A stretch of DNA of 64,000 nucleotides. Source: Mesorhizobium sp. WSM3862 (GTDB taxonomy: Bacteria; Pseudomonadota; Alphaproteobacteria; Rhizobiales; Rhizobiaceae). Position numbers and translations under genes: made by a program. The stretch covers positions 1 to 64,000 of the forward strand of contig NZ_NSGE01000004.1 in NCBI RefSeq assembly GCF_002294985.1, written 5' to 3'. This document shows positions 9,409-18,120 of the stretch, piece after piece; within the stretch, counting starts at the first letter, position 1, and every line of letters begins with the position of its first letter. A model generated the notes under the pieces. The model was not told the origin of the DNA, made no database searches, and saw only the letters and a list, made by a program, of their open reading frames with translations.

Positions 9409-10902
9409 TCAATCGATCCGGATCCAGACGCCCTTGGTGTTGAGATATTCGTCGAGATGCTCGGCGCCGCCCTCGCGGCCGTAACCGCTCATCTTGTAGC
9501 CGCCGAAGGGCACGGCCGGGTCGATCGCGTGATAGGTGTTGACCCAGACCGAGCCGGCGCGCAGTCGGTTGGCGAGCTGGTGCGCCTTGCCGACATCCTT
9601 GGTGAACACGCCGGCGCCGAGACCGTAGGGCGTGTCGTTGCCGCGCCGCGCCGCTTCCTCCAGCGTGTCGAAGGGCAGCGCCGAGATGATCGGCCCGAAG
9701 ATTTCCTCGCGCGCGATGCGCATGCCGTCGGTGACGCCGGAAAACACGCCGGGCGTCATGAAATTGCCTGCGGCCAGCGCGCCCTTGGTGATGCGCTCAC
9801 CCCCTGTCACCAGCCGCGCGCCCTCTCGCGCGCCGTCCGCGATGAAGCCTGTCACGCGCTCGAGCTGTCTTGGCGAGATCAGCGGTCCGATCTCGGTCTC
9901 GGGGTCGGCGCCGTCGCCGATCCGCAGCTTTGCCGCGAAGGCCGCGACGCGTTCGACGAATTCGTCATAGATCGGCCGTTCGACGAAGAGCCTGGAGCCG
10001 GCGATGCAGACCTGGCCGGAATTGGCGAAGACCGACATGGCCGCCACCGGCACGGCGCGCTCGATGTCGGCATCGGCGAGCACGATCACCGGCGATTTGC
10101 CGCCCAGCTCCAGCGACACGCGCTTCATGTTGGCGGCCGAGGCACGCAGAATCGCCTGGCCGGTGGCGGTCGAGCCGGTGAAGACCACCTTGTCGACATC
10201 CATATGCGCCGCGAGCGGCGCCCCGGCTTCCGCGCCCGTGCCGGTCACGATGTTGACGACGCCCGGCGGCACGCCGGCCTCCTGCATCAGGTCGGCGATC
10301 AGAAGCGGCGTCAGCGGTGCCTCTTCCGACGGTTTCAGCACGATGGTGCAGCCGGTGGCAAGGGCTGGGCCGATCTTCCAGATCGAGGCGGCGGTGGGCG
10401 CATTCCACGGAATGATCGCGCCGACCACGCCGACCGGCTCCTTGCGCGTGTAGGAGACGATCTCGCCGGGCAGCGAATTGCCGATCGTCTGGCCGTGGAT
10501 CGACGTCGCCATGCCGGCATAGAAGCGCAGCATGCCGAGCACGCGGTTGCGGTTGGCCAAAGTGCGGGTGATCGGCATGCCCATGTCGGTGGTGTCGGAA
10601 AGCGCCAACTCTTCCCAATGCCGTTCCATGAGATCGGCGATCTTCAACAGCAGCAGCTGGCGCTCATAGGGCTTGAAGCGGCTCCACGGTCCGTCGAAGG
10701 CGCGCCGCGCGGCGGCCACCGCCAGGTCGACGTCCTTGGAATCCGCGAGCGGCACGGTGCCCAGCACCGCGCCGGTGGCGGGGTTGCGCGTCTCGAAAGT
10801 CCGGCCGCTCACCGCATCGCGCCACTCACCGTCGATCATCATCTGCCGGTGCCGGCCGTCGATCGGCGTGCGCAGGGGAAGGTCTCTCACCGATAACGTC
10901 AT
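9409..10902 (-). CDS. NAD(P)-dependent aldehyde dehydrogenase
   Basis: A 497-aa ALDH-superfamily enzyme of standard length, oxidising an aldehyde to a carboxylate in the cytoplasm. Catalytic residues are visible: Asn167 (GAIIPWNAP), Glu265 (SLELGGKSP) and the nucleophile Cys299 (NSGQVCIAG). FTGSTATGQ (241-249) is the nucleotide-binding turn, and the C-terminus has PFGGYKMSGYGREGG. The sequence is closest in character to broad-specificity or betaine-aldehyde-type ALDHs; the substrate cannot be named. It stands upstream of the luciferase-like monooxygenase gene. Confidence 0.92.
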   Translation of the reverse strand: MTLSVRDLPLRTPIDGRHRQMMIDGEWRDAVSGRTFETRNPATGAVLGTVPLADSKDVDLAVAAARRAFDGPWSRFKPYERQLLLLKIADLMERHWEELALSDTTDMGMPITRTLANRNRVLGMLRFYAGMATSIHGQTIGNSLPGEIVSYTRKEPVGVVGAIIPWNAPTAASIWKIGPALATGCTIVLKPSEEAPLTPLLIADLMQEAGVPPGVVNIVTGTGAEAGAPLAAHMDVDKVVFTGSTATGQAILRASAANMKRVSLELGGKSPVIVLADADIERAVPVAAMSVFANSGQVCIAGSRLFVERPIYDEFVERVAAFAAKLRIGDGADPETEIGPLISPRQLERVTGFIADGAREGARLVTGGERITKGALAAGNFMTPGVFSGVTDGMRIAREEIFGPIISALPFDTLEEAARRGNDTPYGLGAGVFTKDVGKAHQLANRLRAGSVWVNTYHAIDPAVPFGGYKMSGYGREGGAEHLDEYLNTKGVWIRID

Positions 10903-11106
10903 CTGAAGCCGCTTTCTCTGATGAGCATGGCCTTATGCCACCGGCCTGCGCACGGGCGCAAGTTCGCCGCGGCGGTGGAGAATGTGCAGCCGGCGACGGC
11001 TGATTTGTCCATCCGCCATACTTTGTGCGTCATCGCCTGTTGAACAAGGCTGGACCGGCCCCGCCTTCCCAAAAGGGCGGCGAAACACGGACCTCGGTGC
11101 CCATTG

Positions 11107-11868
11107 ATGCACGAACTGACGCCCGTTCTCTCCACCGTGGCCGCTTCCTTCCTGGCGTCCTTTGTCGAGGTGGTCGAAGCCTTCACCATCGTGCTGGCCG
11201 TCGGCGTGACGCGCGGCTGGCGGCCGGCGCTGACAGGCGCCGTCTCGGCGCTCGCCGTGCTGGCGGCGCTGGTGCTGGCTTTCGGACCGCTGCTGCAGCT
11301 GATCCCGATCACACTCCTGCAATTCGCAGTCGGCGTGCTTCTTATCCTGTTCGGCATGCGCTGGCTGCGCAAGGCGATCCTGCGCAGCGCCGGGATCATC
11401 GCGCTCCGCGACGAAGAGGCAGCCTTTTCCAGGGAAACCGACGCGCTGACCCGCCATGCCAACGACCGTCGCGCCGGCTATCTTGCCGGCGTGGCGGCCT
11501 TCAAGGCGGTGCTGCTCGAAGGGGTCGAGGTGGTGTTCATCGTCATTGCGGTCGGGACCGCGCATGGCCAGACGCTCTATGCCGGTCTCGGAGCGCTGGC
11601 CGCATTCGTGCTTGTGATGCTGATCGGCCTCGCCGTGCACCGGCCGCTGGCGCGCGTGCCGGAAAACGCGCTCAAATTCGTCGTCGGCCTGATGCTGACC
11701 AGTTTCGGCGTGTTCTGGACAGGCGAAGGCCTCGGCGCCGAATGGCCGGGCGAGGATTTTGCGCTGCTTGCCATCTTCGTCGTCATCGCCGCGGCATCCT
11801 TCGCCATGGTGCGCTGGCTGCGCAACGCCCACGCCGCGGCTGCCAAAGCAATTCCGGGAAAAGCGTGA
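11107..11868 (+). CDS. Multi-pass membrane protein with duplicated E-x-x-E helices (COG4280-like)
   Basis: A 253-aa hydrophobic protein with about seven transmembrane segments. It is internally duplicated: FVEVVEAFTIVLAVG (19-33) matches LLEGVEVVFIVIAVG (136-150), and a later helix around residues 67-84 matches one at 185-202 (both with F-VG and FG). The paired acidic motifs E21-x-x-E24 and E138-x-x-E141 recall metal or cation transporters such as FTR1 and GDT1, but function is inference. The frame opens at a TTG just before the chosen ATG. The last codons and the stop lie in a RIME-like palindrome. A small membrane protein gene follows. Confidence 0.8.
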   Translation: MHELTPVLSTVAASFLASFVEVVEAFTIVLAVGVTRGWRPALTGAVSALAVLAALVLAFGPLLQLIPITLLQFAVGVLLILFGMRWLRKAILRSAGIIALRDEEAAFSRETDALTRHANDRRAGYLAGVAAFKAVLLEGVEVVFIVIAVGTAHGQTLYAGLGALAAFVLVMLIGLAVHRPLARVPENALKFVVGLMLTSFGVFWTGEGLGAEWPGEDFALLAIFVVIAAASFAMVRWLRNAHAAAAKAIPGKA

Positions 11869-11944
11869 AGTGGTTTCCCGTGCGGAATTGCGGTCAAAGA
11901 AGAAACAGAGCGGTTTGCCGTTTCCGTGAAATGGTGAACCGCTC
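11848..11944. repeat. RIME-like mosaic of two palindromes
   Basis: Two adjacent imperfect palindromes. The first has arms GCAATTCCGGGAAA and TTTCCCGTGCGGAATTGC (11848-11891). The second has arms GAGCGGTTTGCCGTTTC and GAAATGGTGAACCGCTC (11908-11944). This two-hairpin layout is that of rhizobial intergenic mosaic elements. The left arm encodes the last residues (AIPGKA) and stop of the preceding membrane protein. Confidence 0.75.
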
Positions 11945-11959
11945 GAAGGGAATTGCCCG

Positions 11960-12178
11960 ATGAAAATCGTCCGCCTCGTCCTGAAGGAGCTCGTCGGCAT
12001 GTTCGTCGACGACGGCAGCCTTGCGCTTCTGGCACTGCTTCTGATCGCTTTGGTCGCCGGCGCCGTGAAGCTTCTGGCGCTGCCGCCGCTCCTCGGCGCT
12101 GTCCTGATCCTGATCGGCTGCCTGGCGATCCTTTTGGAAAGCACGAGGCGCGGCGCGCGCGGCGGAGGCAAAGGCTAA
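11960..12178 (+). CDS. Small two-helix membrane protein next to the duplicated transporter-like protein
   Basis: A 72-aa protein with a short amphipathic start (MKIVRLVLKELVGMFVDD), two hydrophobic helices (about 20-37 and 42-59) and a basic tail (ESTRRGARGGGKG). GAAGGGA precedes the ATG at good spacing. It lies 91 nt after the duplicated membrane protein on the same strand, separated only by the RIME-like repeat, and could be its partner subunit. I do not recognise a named family. Confidence 0.65.
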   Translation: MKIVRLVLKELVGMFVDDGSLALLALLLIALVAGAVKLLALPPLLGAVLILIGCLAILLESTRRGARGGGKG

Positions 12179-12221
12179 GCCGGCCTGATGGGTGGCGCGG
12201 GCCAATTCGACGCGACGCGCT

Positions 12222-12407
12222 TTAGGCTCGGAGGGCGCGACTTTTCTTACCGATCGCGCGTTTGACGAAAAGCTCGGCGTGCTCGGCCCACCGGATTTCC
12301 GTGACGTTGTTCTCGCGAACCGATCGCTTGAAAGCTTCTCGCAACGCGTCGAGTTCAAACACCGACAACCGTCCGAGCGTATCGTGTTTCGATCTGCGAA
12401 CGTCCAT
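12222..12407 (-). CDS. Small hypothetical protein
   Basis: A 61-aa charged protein (MDVRRSKHDTLGRLSVFELD at the start) with a predicted helical core and many Arg/Lys/Glu residues. No family is recognised. A GTG immediately before the ATG is an alternative start, and there is no strong ribosome-binding site. The codon pattern looks plausible for this genome, but the frame is short, so the call is tentative. It converges with the small membrane protein gene on its other side. Confidence 0.4.
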   Translation of the reverse strand: MDVRRSKHDTLGRLSVFELDALREAFKRSVRENNVTEIRWAEHAELFVKRAIGKKSRALRA

Positions 12408-12532
12408 CACGCAGCCCCCAACTCATAAAGAGGTATATGCTTCGCCAGCTCGGACTCAAGGCATTGCCGCTGACTTCTTTTGGGTGCAATCGCCGGGCTT
12501 TTTAGCTCGGGCAGCGAAATGCCCAATCGCAA

Positions 12533-13165
12533 TCAGTAAATTGTGAACAAGGTCGGCAGCATGCCGATCATACGAAAATGCTCGACCGCCTCGATAAGCG
12601 GAAAGAACGCCAGAAAATATAAACCGTCCCGGAACGTGCTTTTCAGCGCGCTGGTGGAAAAGATCCATTCCTCCTCGTCGCGGTAGAGCATCGGATTCGG
12701 CCAGAAACGCGGCGTCCGCTCGGCATAGGCCGTGTAGGCGGCGCCGAACTTGCCGGACAGGAACTCGGCCTCCCGGCCGGCGGTGAACCGGAAGACGAGG
12801 AAGCTTGCAAGACCAAGCATCGCGGCGGCCAGCACCGATCCGAACATCAGCCCGATACCGACCGCTCCGATGATCGAGAAGAAATAGAGCGGATTGCGGC
12901 TCATCGAGAACGGACCGGAGACGACCAGTTCGTCGTTCTTCCTGCCGCCGACATAAAGAATGCTCCATAGCCGGCCGAGAAAGCAGACGAGCACGAAGCC
13001 GAAGCCGGCCGTCTCCATCAGCTCGTGTCCGCTCGAGCCCTCGCTGAGGAACGGCTTGGCAAACAGCAGCAGGGCGATGGCCGTCACGGCGGCGACCTGG
13101 ACGACGATCAGGCGCTTGTGCTGGTCGAAGGCCTTTGGCGCTGACTTGAGCGATGTGTAAGCCAT
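12533..13165 (-). CDS. Isoprenylcysteine carboxyl methyltransferase-like integral membrane protein
   Basis: A 210-aa membrane protein with about five hydrophobic segments. GPFSMSRNPLYFFSIIGAVG is the RNPLY motif of the ICMT/PEMT-like membrane methyltransferases, and AGREAEFLSGKFGAAYTAYA matches the downstream E-x-x-L-x-x-x-F-G-x-x-Y element that helps bind SAM. The acceptor is unknown; bacteria lack farnesylated CAAX proteins, so phospholipid or small-molecule methylation is more likely. The frame is open 24 codons further up, but GGAGTGAC precedes the chosen ATG and the protein begins there like its family. Confidence 0.85.
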   Translation of the reverse strand: MAYTSLKSAPKAFDQHKRLIVVQVAAVTAIALLLFAKPFLSEGSSGHELMETAGFGFVLVCFLGRLWSILYVGGRKNDELVVSGPFSMSRNPLYFFSIIGAVGIGLMFGSVLAAAMLGLASFLVFRFTAGREAEFLSGKFGAAYTAYAERTPRFWPNPMLYRDEEEWIFSTSALKSTFRDGLYFLAFFPLIEAVEHFRMIGMLPTLFTIY

Positions 13166-13361
13166 TCGATTTGAGTCACTCCGGCCGGGCCAACGCTCCC
13201 CTAACCTTTCTCGCGCCCGGCGGCGAGGTCTTCCCATTATTTTCGATCATTCTTACGAATTTGTAAGGACCCGGACAGGCCTGCGTAAGTCCGGCTTGTG
13301 GGAATGGGGCCTCGCCGATGCTACCGTGCCGCTTGAACTCGACACCGGACGATAGGCCAAG

Positions 13362-14039
13362 ATGCGACTGCTGCTGGTTGAGGATGACCCAAGGACTGCC
13401 GACTACATCGTCAGGGGACTGAGCGAGGCCGGGCACGCCTGCGATCTCCTGCGCAATGGCCATGAAGCGCTCGCCGCGGCAACCCGCAATGCCTATGACG
13501 TCATCGTGGCCGACCGTATGGTTCCCGGTCTCGACGGCCTGTCGATGATCAAGGCGGTGCGAGCGGCGGGCATCAAGACGCCGGCCATATTCCTGACCTC
13601 GATCGGCGGCGTCGACGACCGGGTGGAAGGGCTGGAGGCCGGCGGCGACGACTATCTGGTCAAGCCCTTCGCCTTTTCCGAACTGCTTGCCCGCATCAAC
13701 GCGCTCGGCCGGAGGCCGGCGGCGCAGGAGCAGAAGACCAGCCTTCGCGTCGCCGACCTCGAAATGGACCTGATCATGCGGCGCGTGACCAGGCAGGGCA
13801 GGACCATCGACCTGCAGCCCCGGGAGTTCAGCCTGCTCGAAGTGCTGATGCGCGGCGAGGGCCGGGTGATTACCCGCACCATGCTTCTGGAGCGCGTCTG
13901 GGACTTCCATTTCGACCCCAAGACCAGCGTCGTCGAGACCCATATCAGCCGGCTCCGGGCCAAGGTCGACAGGCCGTTCGACGTGCCGCTCATCCATACC
14001 GTGCGCAACACCGGCTACAGCCTGCACGCGCAGGGTTGA
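13362..14039 (+). CDS. OmpR-family response regulator
   Basis: A 225-aa two-domain regulator. The receiver has the acidic pocket D8-D9, phospho-acceptor Asp51 (DVIVADRMVPGLDG), Thr79 and Lys101 (DDYLVKPF). The C-terminal winged helix is of OmpR/PhoB type (LQPREFSLLEVLMRGEGRVI, then ETHISRLRAKVD). It is the first gene of a plus-strand unit that continues with a DUF1232 membrane protein and the cognate histidine kinase. The upstream 196-bp gap is shared with the divergent ICMT-like gene and should hold the promoter. Confidence 0.94.
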   Translation: MRLLLVEDDPRTADYIVRGLSEAGHACDLLRNGHEALAAATRNAYDVIVADRMVPGLDGLSMIKAVRAAGIKTPAIFLTSIGGVDDRVEGLEAGGDDYLVKPFAFSELLARINALGRRPAAQEQKTSLRVADLEMDLIMRRVTRQGRTIDLQPREFSLLEVLMRGEGRVITRTMLLERVWDFHFDPKTSVVETHISRLRAKVDRPFDVPLIHTVRNTGYSLHAQG

Positions 14040-14095
14040 CGATCCATGCCTGATCGCATCTCGCGCCTCCCGCCGGCTCTCCGTATATAAGCGAC

Positions 14096-14476
14096 ATGGC
14101 GATGCTGGACTCCGCAAGGCAATGGGCGCTTCGCATGAAGCGCGACGTCGTGGCGCTCTGGCTTGCCGCCCGCGATCCACGCGTCCCGTGGTACGCGAAG
14201 GTCGTGGCCGGCGCGGTCGCGGCCTATGCGCTGAGCCCCGTCGACCTCATTCCGGATTTCATTCCGATCATCGGCTATCTGGACGATCTTGTGATCGTTC
14301 CGCTCGGCATCCTGCTTGCGGTAAAGCTGGTTCCGGCCGGGCTCATGCGGGAATTCCGCGACACCGCCACGCGCAGCACCAAGCCGGTCAGCCTGGCCGG
14401 TCTGATCTTCATGATTGCCCTCTGGATCGTGGCGGCCCTGGCCTTGCTATGGCTGTTCTGGCCGAACCCCGCCTGA
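14096..14476 (+). CDS. DUF1232 (YkvA-like) membrane protein inserted between regulator and kinase
   Basis: A 126-aa protein. The signature VVAGAVAAYALSPVDLIPDF, followed by IPIIGYLDDLVIVP, is diagnostic of the DUF1232/YkvA family, and a C-terminal hydrophobic helix (about 101-121, FMIALWIVAALALLWLFW) suggests membrane anchoring. The family's function is unknown. The gene starts 56 nt after the response regulator and ends 4 nt before the kinase ATG, so all three are probably co-transcribed and the kinase is translationally coupled to it. That placement suggests a sensory or accessory role in the two-component pathway. Confidence 0.88.
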   Translation: MAMLDSARQWALRMKRDVVALWLAARDPRVPWYAKVVAGAVAAYALSPVDLIPDFIPIIGYLDDLVIVPLGILLAVKLVPAGLMREFRDTATRSTKPVSLAGLIFMIALWIVAALALLWLFWPNPA

Positions 14477-14480
14477 AACG

Positions 14481-15860
14481 ATGAAGGACGCACGCCCAAG
14501 CCTGCTGCGCAGCACGCCTTTCCGCCTGGCACTGACCTTTGCCTTCCTTTTCGTGCTCGCCTTCATCCTGTCCGGGGCGGTCGTCTACCAGCTGATGAGC
14601 GCCGATCTGGCGAGACGTCTCGATAAATCCATCAAGGAGACCTATTCGGTCGTTGCCCTGACCTATGCCGCCAACGACAAGGAAGATCTTGTCGCCTCGG
14701 TCAACAACAACGCCGACCTCAGCCCCGACAAGGACCAGCTTTTCTCGCTGACCGACCCCGCCGGCAACCGTCTGGCAGGCAATTTCACCGCCTCCGGCCT
14801 GCCCGACGGTTTCTCGATGTTCGCCGCCAGATTGCCGGGTGTGCCGCCCGACACGATGTACCGCGCCTATACCGGCGAGGTCGGCGGCAACAATCTGACG
14901 GTCGCCTTCTCGCTTGCCGAGACGGACGAGCTGAAGACCATCGTGCTGATGAGCTTCGGCTGGGGCACGCTGTTCATCACCGGGCTCGCCATTGCCGGCG
15001 GCGCCCTGCTCGCCTCGCGCGTCCAGCGGCGGCTCGACGGCATTGCCGCCACCATGGTCGACGTCTCGCACGGACGGCTCGACGCGCGCATCCCGTTGAC
15101 CGGCAATAGCGACGACATCGACGCCGTGTCCACCCAGGTGAACGCAGCGCTCGACCGCTTGTCGGCCCTGGTCGACGGCATGCGGGAGGTGAGCGCCAAC
15201 ATCGCGCACGACCTGAAGACGCCGCTCAACCGCCTGCAGATGATCCTGGAGCAGGCCGCCGACAAGACCGCCTCCGGCGAGAACGTTTCAGCCGAGCTGG
15301 CCGATGCGCGCAGCGAAAGCCGGCAGATCAACGACACCTTCGATGCGCTGCTGCGCATCGCTCAGATCGAGGCCGGCGCGCGCAAGGCCCGCTTTGTCGA
15401 TCTCGACGTCGGCAGTGTCGTCGACACCATCGGCGAGGTCTATGCCGACGTCGCCGAGGACGACGGAAAATCGTTGTCGACGACGCTCGTTCCGGAGACG
15501 AAATGGTACATTCACGGCGACCGCGACCTGCTGATGCAGATGCTCGCCAACCTGGTCGAGAACGCGCTCAGGCACTGTCCGCCGGGCACGGCGATCGAGC
15601 TGTCGGTGACAAGGCAGGGTGAGCGCGTCCTCGTCCATGTCCGCGACGATGGGCCCGGCATTCCGGCCGGCGAGCGCGAAAAGGTCTTTCAGCGGCTTTA
15701 CCGGCTGGATTCCAGCCGCACGACGCCGGGCAGCGGCCTCGGCCTAAGCCTCGTCAAGGCGGTCGCGGACCTGCATGGCGCGTCGATCACGCTGGAGGAC
15801 AACCATCCAGGGCTCGCCGTCATCGTCGACTTCCCCGCGGTGAGGGAGCCGGCCGCTTGA
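14481..15860 (+). CDS. Sensor histidine kinase (HAMP-HisKA-HATPase)
   Basis: A 459-aa inner-membrane kinase. Two transmembrane helices (about 15-37 and 153-178) bracket a periplasmic sensor of about 115 residues without a recognised fold. A HAMP region follows (to about 230), then the H-box IAHDLKTPLNRL with phospho-acceptor His243, the N-box NLVENALRHC, and the ATP-lid motifs DDGPGIP and GSGLGLSLVKAV. No Shine-Dalgarno precedes the ATG; the 4-nt gap to the DUF1232 stop argues for coupling. Its partner is the OmpR-type regulator two genes upstream. Confidence 0.92.
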   Translation: MKDARPSLLRSTPFRLALTFAFLFVLAFILSGAVVYQLMSADLARRLDKSIKETYSVVALTYAANDKEDLVASVNNNADLSPDKDQLFSLTDPAGNRLAGNFTASGLPDGFSMFAARLPGVPPDTMYRAYTGEVGGNNLTVAFSLAETDELKTIVLMSFGWGTLFITGLAIAGGALLASRVQRRLDGIAATMVDVSHGRLDARIPLTGNSDDIDAVSTQVNAALDRLSALVDGMREVSANIAHDLKTPLNRLQMILEQAADKTASGENVSAELADARSESRQINDTFDALLRIAQIEAGARKARFVDLDVGSVVDTIGEVYADVAEDDGKSLSTTLVPETKWYIHGDRDLLMQMLANLVENALRHCPPGTAIELSVTRQGERVLVHVRDDGPGIPAGEREKVFQRLYRLDSSRTTPGSGLGLSLVKAVADLHGASITLEDNHPGLAVIVDFPAVREPAA

Positions 15861-15870
15861 CGAGCAGGTT

Positions 15871-16737
15871 TCAGCGCACGCCCGCCCTGCGGAAGTCGGA
15901 GGGCGACATGCCGGCAAGCTTGCGGAACGACTTGTTGAAGGCGCTGAGCGAGCCGAAGCCCGAGTCCATGGCGACCTTCAGCACATTGGCGCCCTCATGC
16001 ATCAAAAGCGCCTGCGCGTAGCTCAGTCGCAGCAGATTGACATATTCGTTGAGCGTCATGCCGGTCGATTTCTTGAACAGGCTCATGGCGTATTTCGGAT
16101 GGATGTCGGCCGCCGCCGCGATGTTCACGCAATCGATGTCGTAGAGGAAATTCTCGGCGATGAAATCGCACATGCGCCCGACATTGCGCGAGGACTGCTG
16201 GTCGAAGGCGCTGCCGGCCCCGTGTCCGGACGCTGTCGCCGGCACCAGCCGGTACGGCTCGAAGCGCACCCGCTCCAACCGCAAGAGCAGCTCGTTGACG
16301 GCGTGTTCGGCCTTGGCCGCATCGCCCGAGCGGGCATACTCGTTCCACCGCTTGAAATTGTCGTTGTCGGACTGGTCGGTGGCATTCGTCACCAGCGTCG
16401 CGCCCGTCATCAGCCGATGCCGGACATCGGCCGGCAGATGCAGCCTGAAGAAATGCACCAGCGGCAGATGCGCGCCGGCATAGATGGCGTCATCGGTGAG
16501 ATCATCCATCTGGTGCGGCAGCCCGCCCCAGAACAGGCACATGTCGCCGGCCGAGAGCGCGATCTCATGCTCGGCCATGCGGTAATGCACGCTGCCGCGC
16601 ACGATGAAGTTGACCTCGACCTGGGCGTGCCAATGCGGCTTCAGCATCACCAACGGCTGGTTGTGGAACATCTGCAAGGCCAGCGGCAGGCCTTCGACGC
16701 TGCTCGCGCCTGGCTGGTAGAACGGACGCTCCGGCAT
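15871..16737 (-). CDS. AraC-family regulator with cupin sensor domain
   Basis: A 288-aa regulator. The N-terminal cupin (HWHAQVEVNFIVRGSVHYRM, then ALSAGDMCLFWGGLPHQM) would bind a sugar or sugar derivative. The C-terminal AraC double helix-turn-helix includes NIAAAADIHPKYAMSLFKKS and LKVAMDSGFGSLSAFNKSFR. The open frame continues 19 codons further, but MPERPFYQPG has GGCGGAAAG before it. It is divergent from the MalEFGK-type operon over a 106-bp intergenic region, the standard layout for a local activator of that transporter. Confidence 0.9.
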   Translation of the reverse strand: MPERPFYQPGASSVEGLPLALQMFHNQPLVMLKPHWHAQVEVNFIVRGSVHYRMAEHEIALSAGDMCLFWGGLPHQMDDLTDDAIYAGAHLPLVHFFRLHLPADVRHRLMTGATLVTNATDQSDNDNFKRWNEYARSGDAAKAEHAVNELLLRLERVRFEPYRLVPATASGHGAGSAFDQQSSRNVGRMCDFIAENFLYDIDCVNIAAAADIHPKYAMSLFKKSTGMTLNEYVNLLRLSYAQALLMHEGANVLKVAMDSGFGSLSAFNKSFRKLAGMSPSDFRRAGVR

Positions 16738-16843
16738 CTTACTTTCCGCCAATTTCTTATTCCCTTTGTCGGGGACAAGCCTTCCGCGCCGCATAATCTA
16801 GCCAGGCTCACGGTGAGAGAGCAAACGAAATGGGAGGATTTGA

Positions 16844-18112
16844 ATGCGCACCACACTGAACTGCGCCGCGCTTTTGCTTGCCCTGGGCTCCGGCCCCGCT
16901 TTGGCGCAATCCGGCGAACTCACGATTTGGAGCTGGAACATCGCCGCTTCGTCGCTGAAGGCCACCGTCGCGGGCTTCAACAAGAAGTACCCCGACATCA
17001 AGGTCACCGTTCAGGACCTCGGCAACCAGCCGACCTATGACAAGTCGATCGCCGGCTGCGCCGCCGGTGGTGTCGGCCTGCCCGACATCGTCTCGATCGA
17101 GAACGGCGAGGCCGAGAACTATTGGAGCCAGTTCCCGGACTGCTTCGTCGACCTGCACACGCTGGGCTACAGCGCGGAAGACCAGAAGAAATTCCCCGAT
17201 TTCAAGCGCACCGAGCTCGAAGTCGGCGACAAGGCCTATGCCATGCCCTGGGATTCCGGCCCGGTCGCCGTCTTCTACCGCCGCGACTTCTACGAGAAGG
17301 CCGGTGTCGACCCCGCATCGATCAAGACCTGGGATGATTTCATCGCCGCCGGCAAGAAGATCCAGGCCGCCAACCCCGGCGTCACAATGACCAACGCCGA
17401 CTTCAACGGCGATACCGAATTCTTCCGCATGATCTCCAACGAGCAGGGCTGCGCCTATTTCGCCGAGGACGGCCAGTCGATCACGGTCAACCAGCCGAAA
17501 TGCGTCGAAGCCATGACCAAGGTCAAGGAGATGAAGGACGCCGGCATCGTTTCTTCCGCCGACTGGTCGACCAAGATCACCAACAACACCGCCGGCACCG
17601 TCGCCACCCAGGTCTATGGCGGCTGGTATGAGGGCACGATCCGCACCGAATCGCCGAAGGAAAGCGGCAAATGGGGCGTCTACCTGATGCCGAGCCTGAC
17701 CGCCGACGGCCCGCGCGCCGCCAATCTCGGCGGCTCCTCTTTGGCCATCACCTCGGCCAGCAAGAACAAGGAAGCGGCCTACGCCTATCTGAAATACACG
17801 CTGGAGACCAATGAAGGCCAGATCACCATGCTGAAGGATTTCGGCCTGGTGCCGTCGCTGATTTCCGCGCTCGACGATCCTTACGTTGCGCAGGGCCAGC
17901 CCTATTGGGGCGGGCAGGCGGTCTGGAAGGATATCCTCGCCACGCTGCCGAAGGTCGTCCCGAGCCGCGGCACGCAGTTCCAGAGCGATGCCGAGATCAT
18001 CGTGCGGGCCGTGCAGACCAAGTATCTTGCCGGCGGCTATCCCGATGCCAAGGCCGCACTCGACGACGCCGCCAGCCAGATCGCCTCTGCGACGGGCCTG
18101 CCGGTTAAGTGA
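16844..18112 (+). CDS. Sugar ABC transporter periplasmic binding protein (CUT1)
   Basis: A 422-aa extracellular solute-binding protein of the MalE/UgpB class. It has a Sec signal peptide (residues 1-21, GPALA-QSGE) and a mature start GELTIWSWNIAA typical of CUT1 binding proteins. AMPWDSGPVAVFYRRDFYEK is the conserved hinge and ligand segment. It is the first gene of a five-gene operon and is followed by a stable hairpin before the permease genes, which commonly lets the binding protein be made in excess. The substrate is unknown; the downstream dehydrogenase-reductase fusion suggests a polyol or sugar. Confidence 0.93.
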   Translation: MRTTLNCAALLLALGSGPALAQSGELTIWSWNIAASSLKATVAGFNKKYPDIKVTVQDLGNQPTYDKSIAGCAAGGVGLPDIVSIENGEAENYWSQFPDCFVDLHTLGYSAEDQKKFPDFKRTELEVGDKAYAMPWDSGPVAVFYRRDFYEKAGVDPASIKTWDDFIAAGKKIQAANPGVTMTNADFNGDTEFFRMISNEQGCAYFAEDGQSITVNQPKCVEAMTKVKEMKDAGIVSSADWSTKITNNTAGTVATQVYGGWYEGTIRTESPKESGKWGVYLMPSLTADGPRAANLGGSSLAITSASKNKEAAYAYLKYTLETNEGQITMLKDFGLVPSLISALDDPYVAQGQPYWGGQAVWKDILATLPKVVPSRGTQFQSDAEIIVRAVQTKYLAGGYPDAKAALDDAASQIASATGLPVK

Positions 18113-18120
18113 GCGTCGCT

